Shown one piece after another: positions 1-7,512 of a stretch of DNA of 12,488 nucleotides (position 1 is the first letter of the stretch; every line of letters starts with the position of its first letter). Source of the DNA: an uncultured bacterium (lineage in GTDB: Bacteria; Cyanobacteriota; Vampirovibrionia; Gastranaerophilales; Gastranaerophilaceae); assembly GCA_902772945.1 (NCBI GenBank), contig CACYCU010000139.1, positions 1-12,488 of the forward strand, in the 5' to 3' direction. Position numbers and translations under genes: made by a program. Under the pieces are notes generated by a model. It worked only from the letters and a program-made list of their open reading frames with translations. It did no database searches and had not been told where the DNA came from.

Positions 1-2
1 AT

Positions 3-242
3 GCAAGCAAAAGAAATCTTTATGACCAAAGAAAAGAAGCAGTAGAATATATTTATCAAGATTCTATACCGATAAATGGTATTGAAAAAATAGGAGAGGC
101 TGATTTTGATATATTTTTACGTCAAAGATGGTCCAGCCTTATATTTTTGCCAAAAACTGAACAGACTAATTTTGCTATAAATATTTGTAAGCAGCTTTTT
201 AAAAATCAGTCCGAAATACAGGCTATTAACAGGATTAGTTGA
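3..242 (+). CDS. C-terminal part of an unrecognised protein (5' end outside window)
   Basis: The frame beginning at base 3 is open from the window edge to TGA at 240-242, giving 79 residues. They form a soluble, mixed-charge tail with a Trp-containing hydrophobic patch (RQRWSSLIFLPK) and a final amphipathic stretch ending AINRIS. The other two forward frames stop within the first 45 bases, so this is the plausible coding frame. I do not recognise the family. The convergent neighbour is an exporter-type ABC protein, which could fit an envelope or glycan locus, but that is only a guess. The last 8 bases overlap the end of the ABC gene on the opposite strand. No hairpin terminator follows. Confidence 0.5.
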   Translation, partial: ASKRNLYDQRKEAVEYIYQDSIPINGIEKIGEADFDIFLRQRWSSLIFLPKTEQTNFAINICKQLFKNQSEIQAINRIS

Positions 243-2016
243 TATTAGACAATTTTACCAAGTTTTCAAAATCTGGATATTGGGAAGAAAGTTCTTCAAA
301 ACTTCCTATATCTACAATTTGGCCGTCCTTCATGTAAACAAGTTTGTTGCATGCTTTTAGGGTAGATAATCTATGTGCTATTGCAATTATTGTCTTTTTG
401 TCGGCAAGGGTTGTTAGCATTTCTGTTATTTGATTTTCTACCTGAACATCGAGTGCCGATGTGGCTTCATCCAATATCAAAATTTCAGGTTCCCTGTACA
501 ATGCTCTTGCAATTGCTAAGCGTTGTTTTTGACCTTGGGATAATCCGTTTGAACCTACGATGATATTTGAATTTATTCCGCTATCATATTCTTTTATAAC
601 ATCATATAATTTGGCATCATTTAGTGCTTTTATTACTTTTTTATCATCAATTTTTTCAGTACCCCAAGCTACATTTTCTTTTATTGATTTGTCAAGAATA
701 TTTATCTGTTGAGGAACGTATCCTATTATTTGCCTAAATTTTGGGAAATTCTTGTCCGTTAGTTCGACTCCATCTACAAGAATTTTTCCGGAATCTGCAG
801 GCAACAGACCTAATAAAACATCAGCAAGAGTACTTTTCCCGGCTCCCGAAAGCCCTATTATCCCTATAAAATCGCCTTTATTTATTTCTAATGTTATGTT
901 TTTTAATACAGGTTTTGATTCATTATAAGAAAATTGGACATTTCTTAGCTCTATATTTTTTTCAAAAATTAGTTTTTTATGATTTTTGTTAGTAATTATT
1001 GGATTATTAATTATTGTGTTTTCGTATTCTTTGTTTAATTCTTTGACAAATTCTCTTGATGAATTTATTGCAATAATTGCAGATTGAATTCTGTTTAGTG
1101 CAGGTGCAATTCTAAATAAAGCTGCAACAACAATTGCAAAAGAAGCGATAAGCTCAGAATTGTTGTTTAAATTTTGTATTGACAATATGAAAGCCATTAA
1201 TATTAATGAAGTAACAACAAGTATTTCAATAATGTATGGCGGGATGGCAGAATAAAACATGTGGCGAATTTGGACATCTTTTAAAGAATTTCCGGCAGTG
1301 ATGAAAGCATTATAAAAAACATCCTCTGATGATAACAGTTTTATTTCTTTTATATTATTTAAATTCTCCAACAAAGCTGTTTGAAAATCTTTTGCTCTTT
1401 GATGAAGTATTGATGCGATTTCAGATGTTCTTGTTTTAAAGTATTTGTTTTGAATGTATAGAGATATGCATACAAAAATGATTGTAACAATCGCAGGTAT
1501 GAGAAATTTTATTAGCAACAATATAATTACCATTAATATAATTATTACGTTCGTTAACAGGTTAAGAATCCTCAATACAAAACAATCTATAACTTGAGAA
1601 ACCAGTGTGCCTATTGTATAAAGCTTGTCATTCGGAGATGTTTTCATTGTTGTTTTATATGGCGCATAAAGATAATATTGCATAAATTTGGAGTATATGC
1701 TCATTTTCCAATTAGCTGTAAAACGTCCCTGAAGGTACTGTGAAATTATAATAAATATATTTTTAATTATGAAAATCAGAAGAACTCCAAGTCCAATCAT
1801 TAGTCCGCCGGTTATTGAATTATTTATTTTTATATATTTTGTAATATAATTTGCTGATTCCGGTTGTATTATCAACATAATGAACGGGTAAATAAGTGCT
1901 ATTCCCAAAAACTCTAAACATCCGGCAATGAACGACATAATAGTAAATCCGATTAATTTTAATTTCTTTTTTTTGCCGTAATATGAAATAAATTTTTTAA
2001 AATTTTCAATAAACAT
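235..2016 (-). CDS. ABC transporter, fused membrane and ATPase domains (exporter/flippase type)
   Basis: A 593-aa half-transporter of the MsbA/PglK-like exporter class, expected to work as a homodimer in the inner membrane and export or flip a lipid, lipid-linked glycan or peptide; the substrate cannot be read from the sequence. Residues 1-320 hold about six membrane helices, clear near 25-50, 72-92, 150-190 and 260-305. The nucleotide-binding domain follows: Walker A GLSGAGKST (388-396), Q-loop Q436/Q437, signature LSQGQ (492-496, with Gln in place of the usual first Gly of LSGGQ), Walker B ILILDEATSALD (D516, catalytic E517) and H-loop H548. The frame is open further upstream to 2223, but that extension lies inside the divergent gene and is not membrane-like. 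ATG 2016 starts directly before the basic, amphipathic N-terminus typical of the family. It has no Shine-Dalgarno sequence. The family is certain, the substrate unknown. Confidence 0.93.
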   Translation of the reverse strand: MFIENFKKFISYYGKKKKLKLIGFTIMSFIAGCLEFLGIALIYPFIMLIIQPESANYITKYIKINNSITGGLMIGLGVLLIFIIKNIFIIISQYLQGRFTANWKMSIYSKFMQYYLYAPYKTTMKTSPNDKLYTIGTLVSQVIDCFVLRILNLLTNVIIILMVIILLLIKFLIPAIVTIIFVCISLYIQNKYFKTRTSEIASILHQRAKDFQTALLENLNNIKEIKLLSSEDVFYNAFITAGNSLKDVQIRHMFYSAIPPYIIEILVVTSLILMAFILSIQNLNNNSELIASFAIVVAALFRIAPALNRIQSAIIAINSSREFVKELNKEYENTIINNPIITNKNHKKLIFEKNIELRNVQFSYNESKPVLKNITLEINKGDFIGIIGLSGAGKSTLADVLLGLLPADSGKILVDGVELTDKNFPKFRQIIGYVPQQINILDKSIKENVAWGTEKIDDKKVIKALNDAKLYDVIKEYDSGINSNIIVGSNGLSQGQKQRLAIARALYREPEILILDEATSALDVQVENQITEMLTTLADKKTIIAIAHRLSTLKACNKLVYMKDGQIVDIGSFEELSSQYPDFENLVKLSNIN

Positions 2017-2017
2017 T

Positions 2018-2045
2018 TTGCACCATATAATAATTATTGTATAAT
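2018..2045 (+). promoter_or_regulatory. Promoter of the BI-1/YccA family gene
   Basis: TTGCAC (2018-2023), a 16-bp spacer and a perfect TATAAT (2040-2045), preceded by ATTG. The leader would be about 17 nt and carries a strong Shine-Dalgarno sequence, AAGGAG (2057-2062), six bases before ATG 2069. The promoter overlaps the 5' end of the divergent ABC gene. Confidence 0.65.
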
Positions 2046-2054
2046 CATGGTAAA
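2027..2054 (-). promoter_or_regulatory. Possible promoter of the ABC transporter gene
   Basis: On the - strand, TTTACC (2054-2049) is followed after 16 bp by TATTAT (2032-2027). Transcription would begin only a few bases before ATG 2016, giving a very short leader, consistent with the missing ribosome binding site. It overlaps the opposite promoter at 2018-2045, so the two could compete. The match is weak in AT-rich DNA. Confidence 0.35.
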
Positions 2055-2068
2055 GGAAGGAGTTAGTT

Positions 2069-2800
2069 ATGTCAAATCCGATTTTAAATGATAACAGATT
2101 TTCACCGCAAGAGGCAGTTTTGACTGGTGAGCCAATGACAATACAGGGAGCTGTGAATAAGATATTTATGTTATTTGCATGTTTAATTGCAGGGGCTGTA
2201 ATCAGTTTGTATGCATTATTCACAAATCCGGCAATTGCATCTATCGGGATGATTGCTGGCGGTATTATTGGGTTTATTCTTGTACTTGTTACTTGTTTTA
2301 ATATAAGAATTGCAAAATATACAGCAGCGCCTTACGCTTTTTTCGAAGGTTTAGTGCTTGGCGGATTTTCTGCCTTTTTTGAACAAACATACAGAGGAAT
2401 TGTTATACAAGCAATACTTGCAACTTTTGTTGTGATGTTTGTTATGTTAGCTTTGTACAAAGCAAGAATAATAAATTATACAGAAAAACTTAGAGCTGTT
2501 ATTTTAACCGGTTTGTTATCTATTTGCGGAATTTATTTAATTCAAATAGTGGCTTCTTTCTTCGGTAGAGGTATACCTGGTATTTTTGAATCAGGACCTG
2601 TAGGAATTATTTTCAGTCTTGTTGTAGTAGGGTTTGCAGCCCTGTCTTTAATTCAGGATTTTCATTTTATAGAACAGGCATCTCTGAGAATGCTCCCAAA
2701 AGAATACGAGTGGTATGGGGCTATGGGGCTAATGATTACTCTCGTATGGCTTTATATGGAAATCTTAAGATTGTTAGCAAAAGTAAATTCAAGAAGATAA
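2069..2800 (+). CDS. Bax inhibitor-1/YccA family membrane protein
   Basis: A 243-aa inner-membrane protein of the Bax inhibitor-1/YccA superfamily (the COG4760-like branch with an N-terminal MSNPILNDNRF-type tail and the motif EPMTIQGAVNK before the first helix). Seven hydrophobic segments are visible near residues 31-50, 55-77, 86-103, 110-129, 143-166, 178-195 and 216-237. Acidic residues D197, E202, E212 and E214 sit around the last two helices, where family members with a known structure carry a pH-sensing Asp pair. Some relatives conduct Ca2+ or modulate the FtsH protease; the role here is not known. The start is certain: a strong AAGGAG sits six bases upstream. It stands alone on its strand, and its TAA (2798-2800) directly abuts the TAG of the convergent pilin-like gene. 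Confidence 0.9.
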   Translation: MSNPILNDNRFSPQEAVLTGEPMTIQGAVNKIFMLFACLIAGAVISLYALFTNPAIASIGMIAGGIIGFILVLVTCFNIRIAKYTAAPYAFFEGLVLGGFSAFFEQTYRGIVIQAILATFVVMFVMLALYKARIINYTEKLRAVILTGLLSICGIYLIQIVASFFGRGIPGIFESGPVGIIFSLVVVGFAALSLIQDFHFIEQASLRMLPKEYEWYGAMGLMITLVWLYMEILRLLAKVNSRR

Positions 2801-3031
2801 CTAATCATTTTCTTGAAGCAATTCTTTTTGAAACTCTTCAGCTTGTCTTCTGGCTTCTTCTATTTCAGAGACTTGTTCATCAACGTGTTCTTGGATTGTT
2901 TTTACCTTAACTTCATTGTTGTAAGGTGATTTTACGGAATATTTAAATGTTGACATTCCAAGCATAAAAGCTGCTGTTAAAACAAGCAGACCAAGTAGCA
3001 TATCTATAGCTGAAAAACCTTTAAATTTCAT
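2801..3031 (-). CDS. Small single-helix protein with a prepilin-like N-terminus
   Basis: A 76-aa protein, last in the five-gene operon. Its N-terminus reads MKFKGFSAIDMLLGLLVL, closely resembling a short type IV prepilin leader: a basic MKFKG, then Phe+1, Ile+4, Asp at +5 in place of the usual Glu, and an unbroken hydrophobic helix of about 20 residues. The rest (about 35-76) is a charged, Glu-rich stretch likely to form a helix or coiled coil, with no globular pilin domain. No full family match is recognised. The start overlaps the upstream stop as ATGA (3031-3028), so translation is probably coupled. It could instead be an ordinary single-pass anchor. Gene confidence is good; the pilin interpretation is tentative. 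Confidence 0.75.
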   Translation of the reverse strand: MKFKGFSAIDMLLGLLVLTAAFMLGMSTFKYSVKSPYNNEVKVKTIQEHVDEQVSEIEEARRQAEEFQKELLQEND

Positions 3032-3303
3032 TTTATCTTATTTTTCCTTATAAAAAATTTTATTGCTTCATCCTTTGTTTTAGGAGTTTTTAGAATTTCT
3101 TCTTCCGGAGATAAATTAATTCCAAGATTATTTCTGATTTTGTTATATATAGAAAGTCCGACAAAAATAGCTACAGTTGATGCTAAAACTCCAATCATAG
3201 CTATTGAAAATTTGACCATAACCTCATGAGCAGACGCAGGCATTGTATAGCCTGCATTTGTGCTCAGAAGTATTGCGATTAATAATATAATTTTATTCTT
3301 CAA
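3028..3303 (-). CDS. Small membrane protein with signal peptide, TTG start
   Basis: A 91-aa protein. I place the start at TTG 3303-3301, not at the ATG at 3417: the intervening 38 codons are an out-of-frame reading of the Lys/Glu-rich RNase tail. The TTG is preceded by AAAAAAGG with a 9-nt spacing, and yields a textbook signal sequence (MKNKIILLIAILLSTNAG) with a possible cleavage site after ASA at residue 25. A second hydrophobic segment follows (about 28-50, VKFSIAMIGVLASTVAIFVG), then a polar tail rich in Lys. It overlaps the RNase stop by 11 bases and the next gene by 4 (ATGA). I do not recognise the family; a weak resemblance to small membrane subunits of larger complexes is all I can offer. 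Its position suggests it works with the 76-aa protein. Confidence 0.75.
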   Translation of the reverse strand: MKNKIILLIAILLSTNAGYTMPASAHEVMVKFSIAMIGVLASTVAIFVGLSIYNKIRNNLGINLSPEEEILKTPKTKDEAIKFFIRKNKIK

Positions 3304-4969
3304 TTTTTTTTGCCTTTTTTGTTGTTCTTGGTTTTCTTGCTTTAGAAGCTCCTCGATTTGGTCTCTTTTTGGGTTTTTCTTCAACTTGTTCTTCAACTTG
3401 TTCAACAGGTTGCTCAACTTCTTTTACGATAGGTTTAATTTCTTCGTTTGGTTTTAAGATTGTTTGCGCAGTTTCAATATCATCCTGTTTAAATTTAGGT
3501 TTTCTTCCACCGCGTTTTTTCTTTGTCTCTTTTTTCTCAGATTCTTGAACAGCTACTGTAGAAGGGTTTTCAACTTCTATTTCAACCGGAGTTTGGATAA
3601 TTTCTTCTACTATTTGAGTTTCTTCTTGTTGTTGTTTTTTATTATTATTCTTCTTCTTGAAATTATTTACCGGCAATTTCATTTTAGCTGCTTTTGCTCT
3701 GTATTCACCTTCTGCTGTCGGAGTTGAGAAATTGAATTCATTCAAGAAATATCCTGTACCTTGGCAGTGAGGACATTTCTTAGTAAATATTTCAGATAAT
3801 GATTGTCCTTGTCTGTGTCTTGTCAACTCGACAAGTCCGAGGTCAGAAATTTGTCCGACTTGAGGTTTTGCTTTATCCGGTTCAAGAGCAATTTCAAGTT
3901 CTTCAAGCATTGCAAGTTTATCTGCGCGGGACATCATGTCGATAAAGTCGACAATAATCATTCCGCCTATGTTTCTTAATCTGAGTTGTCGTGCAATTTC
4001 GTGAACAGCTTCTATATTTGTTTTTAATATTGTTTCATCTTGAGTTGATGAACTTGTAAACTTACCGCTGTTTACATCTATTACTGTCAGCGCTTCTGTT
4101 TGTTGAATAAATAAATAGCCCCCTGATGGCATGTTGACTTTGACATTCAATGCCGCTTTGATTTCTTTATGAATATCTTCGGCTATCAATAAAGGTTCAG
4201 TTCCTTTATACAATGTGACTTGAATATTTTTATTTATATGCCAATTTTGTAGAATATTTTGTACTCTTTGGAGAGCAAATGCTGTATCTACAACAATTTC
4301 TTTTGTGTCTTCTGTACAAGCTTCTCTTATTGTTCTGTATAACAAATCTTGATCCCTATACAAAAGTGTCGGAGGAGTCATTGTCTCTGCACCGGTTATA
4401 ATATTATTCCATTTTTCAAGTAATATTTCTAAATCTTCTTGAATGTCTGCTTCTGATTGACCTTCAGCTTCTGTTCTGATAATAACGCCTACACCTACAG
4501 GTTTTATTAGGCTGACTACGGATTTTAGTCTTGCTCTTTCTTTATTGTTTTCAATTTTTTTGCTAATGCTTATACCCGGTTCATTAGGCATTAATACTAA
4601 AAATCTTCCGGGTAGACTTATTTCTGTAGTTACTCTTGGTCCTTTGTGCCCTGTCGGTTCTTTTACAACCTGTACAATAAGTTTTTGTTTTGGAGAGAGT
4701 TTATCTTTTAATGCGCCTTTCCCCATGACATCTTGAGCGTGCAAAAATCCCATTTTATCTACACCGACATTTACAAATGCCGCATCAATACTTGGCAAAA
4801 TGTTATCTACTGTGGCCAGATAAACATCTCCGAGAATTACATCTCCTCTTGAAATGATAAAATCTGAAACTCTTCCGTTTTCCATTACTGCAGCAATGTT
4901 GTCTCTTTCTGCAATAATAATTCTTTTTTCATTGTTTTGTTGATTGTTTTTGTTGTTACGTTTGTCCAT
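3293..4969 (-). CDS. Ribonuclease E/G family endoribonuclease
   Basis: A 558-aa RNase E/G. Family enzymes cut single-stranded AU-rich RNA in mRNA decay and in rRNA and tRNA maturation. Order of parts: a short Asn/Lys-rich lead (1-15), an S1-type RNA-binding domain (about 35-115), the 5'-sensor region containing GPRVTTEISLPGRFLVLMP (110-128), and the DNase I-like catalytic domain with the two Mg2+-binding aspartates in TVIDVNSGKF (D298) and IIVDFIDM (D341). The Zn-link CPHC (C399, C402), used for dimer assembly, follows. Residues 418-558 form a low-complexity tail of Lys, Glu, Gln and Val with basic patches (KKKRGGRKPK, KARKPRTTKKAKK), likely to bind RNA or protein partners. Translation starts at ATG 4969, with AAAGGA five bases upstream and 12 nt after the radical SAM stop. 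Whether to call it rne or rng cannot be settled from sequence alone. Confidence 0.95.
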   Translation of the reverse strand: MDKRNNKNNQQNNEKRIIIAERDNIAAVMENGRVSDFIISRGDVILGDVYLATVDNILPSIDAAFVNVGVDKMGFLHAQDVMGKGALKDKLSPKQKLIVQVVKEPTGHKGPRVTTEISLPGRFLVLMPNEPGISISKKIENNKERARLKSVVSLIKPVGVGVIIRTEAEGQSEADIQEDLEILLEKWNNIITGAETMTPPTLLYRDQDLLYRTIREACTEDTKEIVVDTAFALQRVQNILQNWHINKNIQVTLYKGTEPLLIAEDIHKEIKAALNVKVNMPSGGYLFIQQTEALTVIDVNSGKFTSSSTQDETILKTNIEAVHEIARQLRLRNIGGMIIVDFIDMMSRADKLAMLEELEIALEPDKAKPQVGQISDLGLVELTRHRQGQSLSEIFTKKCPHCQGTGYFLNEFNFSTPTAEGEYRAKAAKMKLPVNNFKKKNNNKKQQQEETQIVEEIIQTPVEIEVENPSTVAVQESEKKETKKKRGGRKPKFKQDDIETAQTILKPNEEIKPIVKEVEQPVEQVEEQVEEKPKKRPNRGASKARKPRTTKKAKKIEE

Positions 4970-4981
4970 AAAAATCCTTTA

Positions 4982-7510
4982 CTATAATTCATTAAGCTCT
5001 GAATCAAAAAATCTTAAACGAGTAATATTAAATACTACTTGTGGCGCAATAATGCTCATTAAAACATCTGCTCTCAACGCCGGTATATCGTCGATAGTTT
5101 GACCCGTTTTTAATACTATGAACAGACTTTCATCTTCAAATCGGTATGATTTTATTGACGATTTAACATCTGTTTTTTTTAGTAAACCTTTTTTGTTTTT
5201 CTTCTCTATAAAAATTTCAGAGGAAGATAAAACTTTGTTTGTATTATATCGTAAAGTTTCAAAATCGTAAAGAGATTTATCAAAAATTTCTATTTTGTAT
5301 TCTGCCCATTGTGCAGTAATATCAATTGCTTTAGTTGATTTATCAATATTTACAATACTTATAATTTCTGATTCTTTTGGCAGAACTTTTTCCAACTTTT
5401 GTTTGATTTCTTTAGGTTCGATTTTCTCATAAAGTTCAATATCTACCAATTCTCCACTACTTTCAACAAAAAGTGGAAGTGCAATACCCATTGAAACTTT
5501 CATCATTGGGTTAAACCCTTGCGAATATGCGACATTCAGGCCACTCCGAAAAAGTGCCTTTAAAAATGTGTTTTGCCAATCAAGATGTGAAAAATATTTT
5601 AAAACTCCTGTTTTAGATATTTTTAACCTATATTTATAAAGTTGATGTGTAACAGAATGATTTGCGGGATCTTTTGTTTCAAGAATTTTTAATTCTTTTA
5701 ATTTATTTTCAGATTCTTTGCTTATTTTGTAGGGTTTTGCCAATACTTTTTTTGTTTGTAAATTTTTGCAAACTCCGCAATTTACGCATTGTTTTTCGCA
5801 AGTTAAAACTATTGGTTCATCATTATCAGAGAATGCCTTGTTATATTCATCAATCAGCCATTTTTTGTCTAAACCTACATTGACAAAATCCCAAGGCAGC
5901 TTATCATCTGTTTTGTATTCTTTTTGAGCAAGTTCAGACAAGTTGATATTCAATTCTTTGGCAGTATCAAACCAAATATTTTCATTAAAATATTCCCCCC
6001 AAGCATCAAGGTAGCAGCCTTTTTTGTAAAGGGCTTCAATATATTGGCATAAGTTTGAATCTCCGCGTGTTAGTACAGCTTCCAAAAGAGAAGTAGCTTG
6101 TTCGTGATAATTGATTTTTACTCCTTTTAGGTGTGAAATTTTTTCTTTTAAATATCTTATATGTTCTGTAACTTTATCAAGTTCCACTTGACCGCACCAC
6201 TGAAATGGTGTGAATGGTTTAGGTACAAATATTGAAAGTGTGCAAGTTATATCCATACCGTGATTCAAATTCTTTTCTTTTTTCAAGAGTTTACATTGAT
6301 ATTTAATTTTGCTTAGCAAATTTGCCATTTCATCCATATCTTGCAAGGTTTCTGTCGGCAAACCGCAAATAAAATAAAATTTCACTCTTGACCATCCGTT
6401 TTGATAAAGTGTAAGGACGGTATTTAAAATCATGTCTTCTGTTATATTCTTTTTAATAACATTTCTCAAACGTTGACTTCCGGCTTCGGGAGCAAGAGTC
6501 ATTGTTGATTTACGAATGCTTTGAACTAAATTGGCAAGTTCAAGATTAAATCCGTCAATACGCTGGCTTGGCAATGATACGGAAACTTTTTTGTCATAAA
6601 AATCTATAGATAATTCTTTTATGACTTCATTTATATTCTTGTAATCATTTGAAGAAAGTGATAACAATGAATATTCGTCGTATCCTGTGTTTTTAACAAG
6701 CTCTTTCGCTAGTTTTATAATCTCGTCAGCTTCTCTTTCTCTTATTGGCAGTGTAACATGTCCTGGTTGGCAAAAACGACACATTCTCCCGCACCCTCTT
6801 CGAATTTCAACAACAGCTCTGTCTTGAACTGATGTTGAATATGGAATCGGATATTTTTTTAATGCTGTTTCATATCTTAATTGAGATATTCTTTTGTCTA
6901 CATTTCCACCAACCTCTTTTGACCATCTCCCAAATTTAGGGTGTTCGCAAAGTGCTTTTATCCTTTCTTTTCTCGGTAGGTTTTTTGTTTTTTCTAAAAT
7001 CTCGCAAACTTCAAGAATATTTTCTTCTCCGTCACCGATTAAAAATACATCAATAAAATCTGCCATCGGAAGAGGATTAAAAGTGCATGGACCGCCTGCC
7101 ACAATAATCGGGTCATTGTCGTCTCTCATATCGTTTCGGTATGGAATTCCGGACATATCAAGCATTTTTAAAACTGTAGGATATGACATTTCATATTGCA
7201 GGGAAAATCCAATAACATCAAATTCTTTTAAAGGTTTTTTACTTTCAAGTCCATAAAGAGTGTCAGGCACAAAATCCGCTTCTGGAGCATAAACTCTGTC
7301 TGCCATGTAGTTAGAATTTTTGTTAATTAAATCATATAAAATTCTAACTCCTAGATTACTTATGCCTATTTCGTATTTATCTGGAAATGCCAATGCAAAA
7401 CGAAGTTTTGAACTTGTAAAATCTTTTTTATAAGACAAAAACTCTCCGCCTACATATTGATAGGGTTTATTGCATTTGTATAATGCTTCTTCTCTGAATA
7501 TACATGTCAT
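4982..7510 (-). CDS. B12-binding-type radical SAM protein fused to DUF2344 (TIGR03960-TIGR03936)
   Basis: An 842-aa fusion of two families usually found together. Residues 1-200 look like the cobalamin-binding-type Rossmann domain (VIGFSLQYEMSYPTVLKML, IIVAGGPCTFNP, FLIGDGEE). The radical SAM core follows with RRGCGRMCRFCQPG: C240, C244 and C247 would bind the 4Fe-4S cluster that cleaves S-adenosylmethionine. A later Cx3Cx2Cx2C cluster (C571, C575, C578, C581) may hold another metal centre. Residues 625-842 are DUF2344, with the typical YFSHLDWQ and AYSQGFNPMMKVSMG. The substrate is unknown; constant linkage to RNase E/G and ribosomal protein genes in many bacteria suggests an RNA or ribosome target (inference). 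ATG 7510 lies two bases after the upstream TAA, with no strong Shine-Dalgarno sequence, so translation probably reinitiates. Confidence 0.93.
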   Translation of the reverse strand: MTCIFREEALYKCNKPYQYVGGEFLSYKKDFTSSKLRFALAFPDKYEIGISNLGVRILYDLINKNSNYMADRVYAPEADFVPDTLYGLESKKPLKEFDVIGFSLQYEMSYPTVLKMLDMSGIPYRNDMRDDNDPIIVAGGPCTFNPLPMADFIDVFLIGDGEENILEVCEILEKTKNLPRKERIKALCEHPKFGRWSKEVGGNVDKRISQLRYETALKKYPIPYSTSVQDRAVVEIRRGCGRMCRFCQPGHVTLPIREREADEIIKLAKELVKNTGYDEYSLLSLSSNDYKNINEVIKELSIDFYDKKVSVSLPSQRIDGFNLELANLVQSIRKSTMTLAPEAGSQRLRNVIKKNITEDMILNTVLTLYQNGWSRVKFYFICGLPTETLQDMDEMANLLSKIKYQCKLLKKEKNLNHGMDITCTLSIFVPKPFTPFQWCGQVELDKVTEHIRYLKEKISHLKGVKINYHEQATSLLEAVLTRGDSNLCQYIEALYKKGCYLDAWGEYFNENIWFDTAKELNINLSELAQKEYKTDDKLPWDFVNVGLDKKWLIDEYNKAFSDNDEPIVLTCEKQCVNCGVCKNLQTKKVLAKPYKISKESENKLKELKILETKDPANHSVTHQLYKYRLKISKTGVLKYFSHLDWQNTFLKALFRSGLNVAYSQGFNPMMKVSMGIALPLFVESSGELVDIELYEKIEPKEIKQKLEKVLPKESEIISIVNIDKSTKAIDITAQWAEYKIEIFDKSLYDFETLRYNTNKVLSSSEIFIEKKNKKGLLKKTDVKSSIKSYRFEDESLFIVLKTGQTIDDIPALRADVLMSIIAPQVVFNITRLRFFDSELNEL

Positions 7511-7512
7511 AT

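Noticed and set aside
2017..2223. An extended N-terminus of the ABC transporter to 2223
   Set aside because: It lies wholly within the divergent BI-1 gene and its promoter, and gives residues not typical of the family before the natural MFIENFKKF start.
3304..3417. An N-terminal extension of the small membrane protein back to ATG 3417 (129 aa in total)
   Set aside because: The extension is an out-of-frame reading of the Lys/Glu-rich RNase tail. It would bury the signal peptide, and TTG 3303 has a Shine-Dalgarno sequence at the right distance.
3464..3727. Phe-rich + strand reading frames opposite the RNase tail, and similar ones at 3260-3457
   Set aside because: They are the complement of Lys/Glu/Asn-rich coding sequence, which makes long Phe/Leu-rich shadows; no start signals.
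6894..7256. A 120-codon + strand frame opposite the radical SAM gene, and shorter ones at 5662, 7570 and 7871
   Set aside because: The opposite strand has unambiguous conserved motifs throughout; the shadows have no ribosome binding site or recognisable domain.
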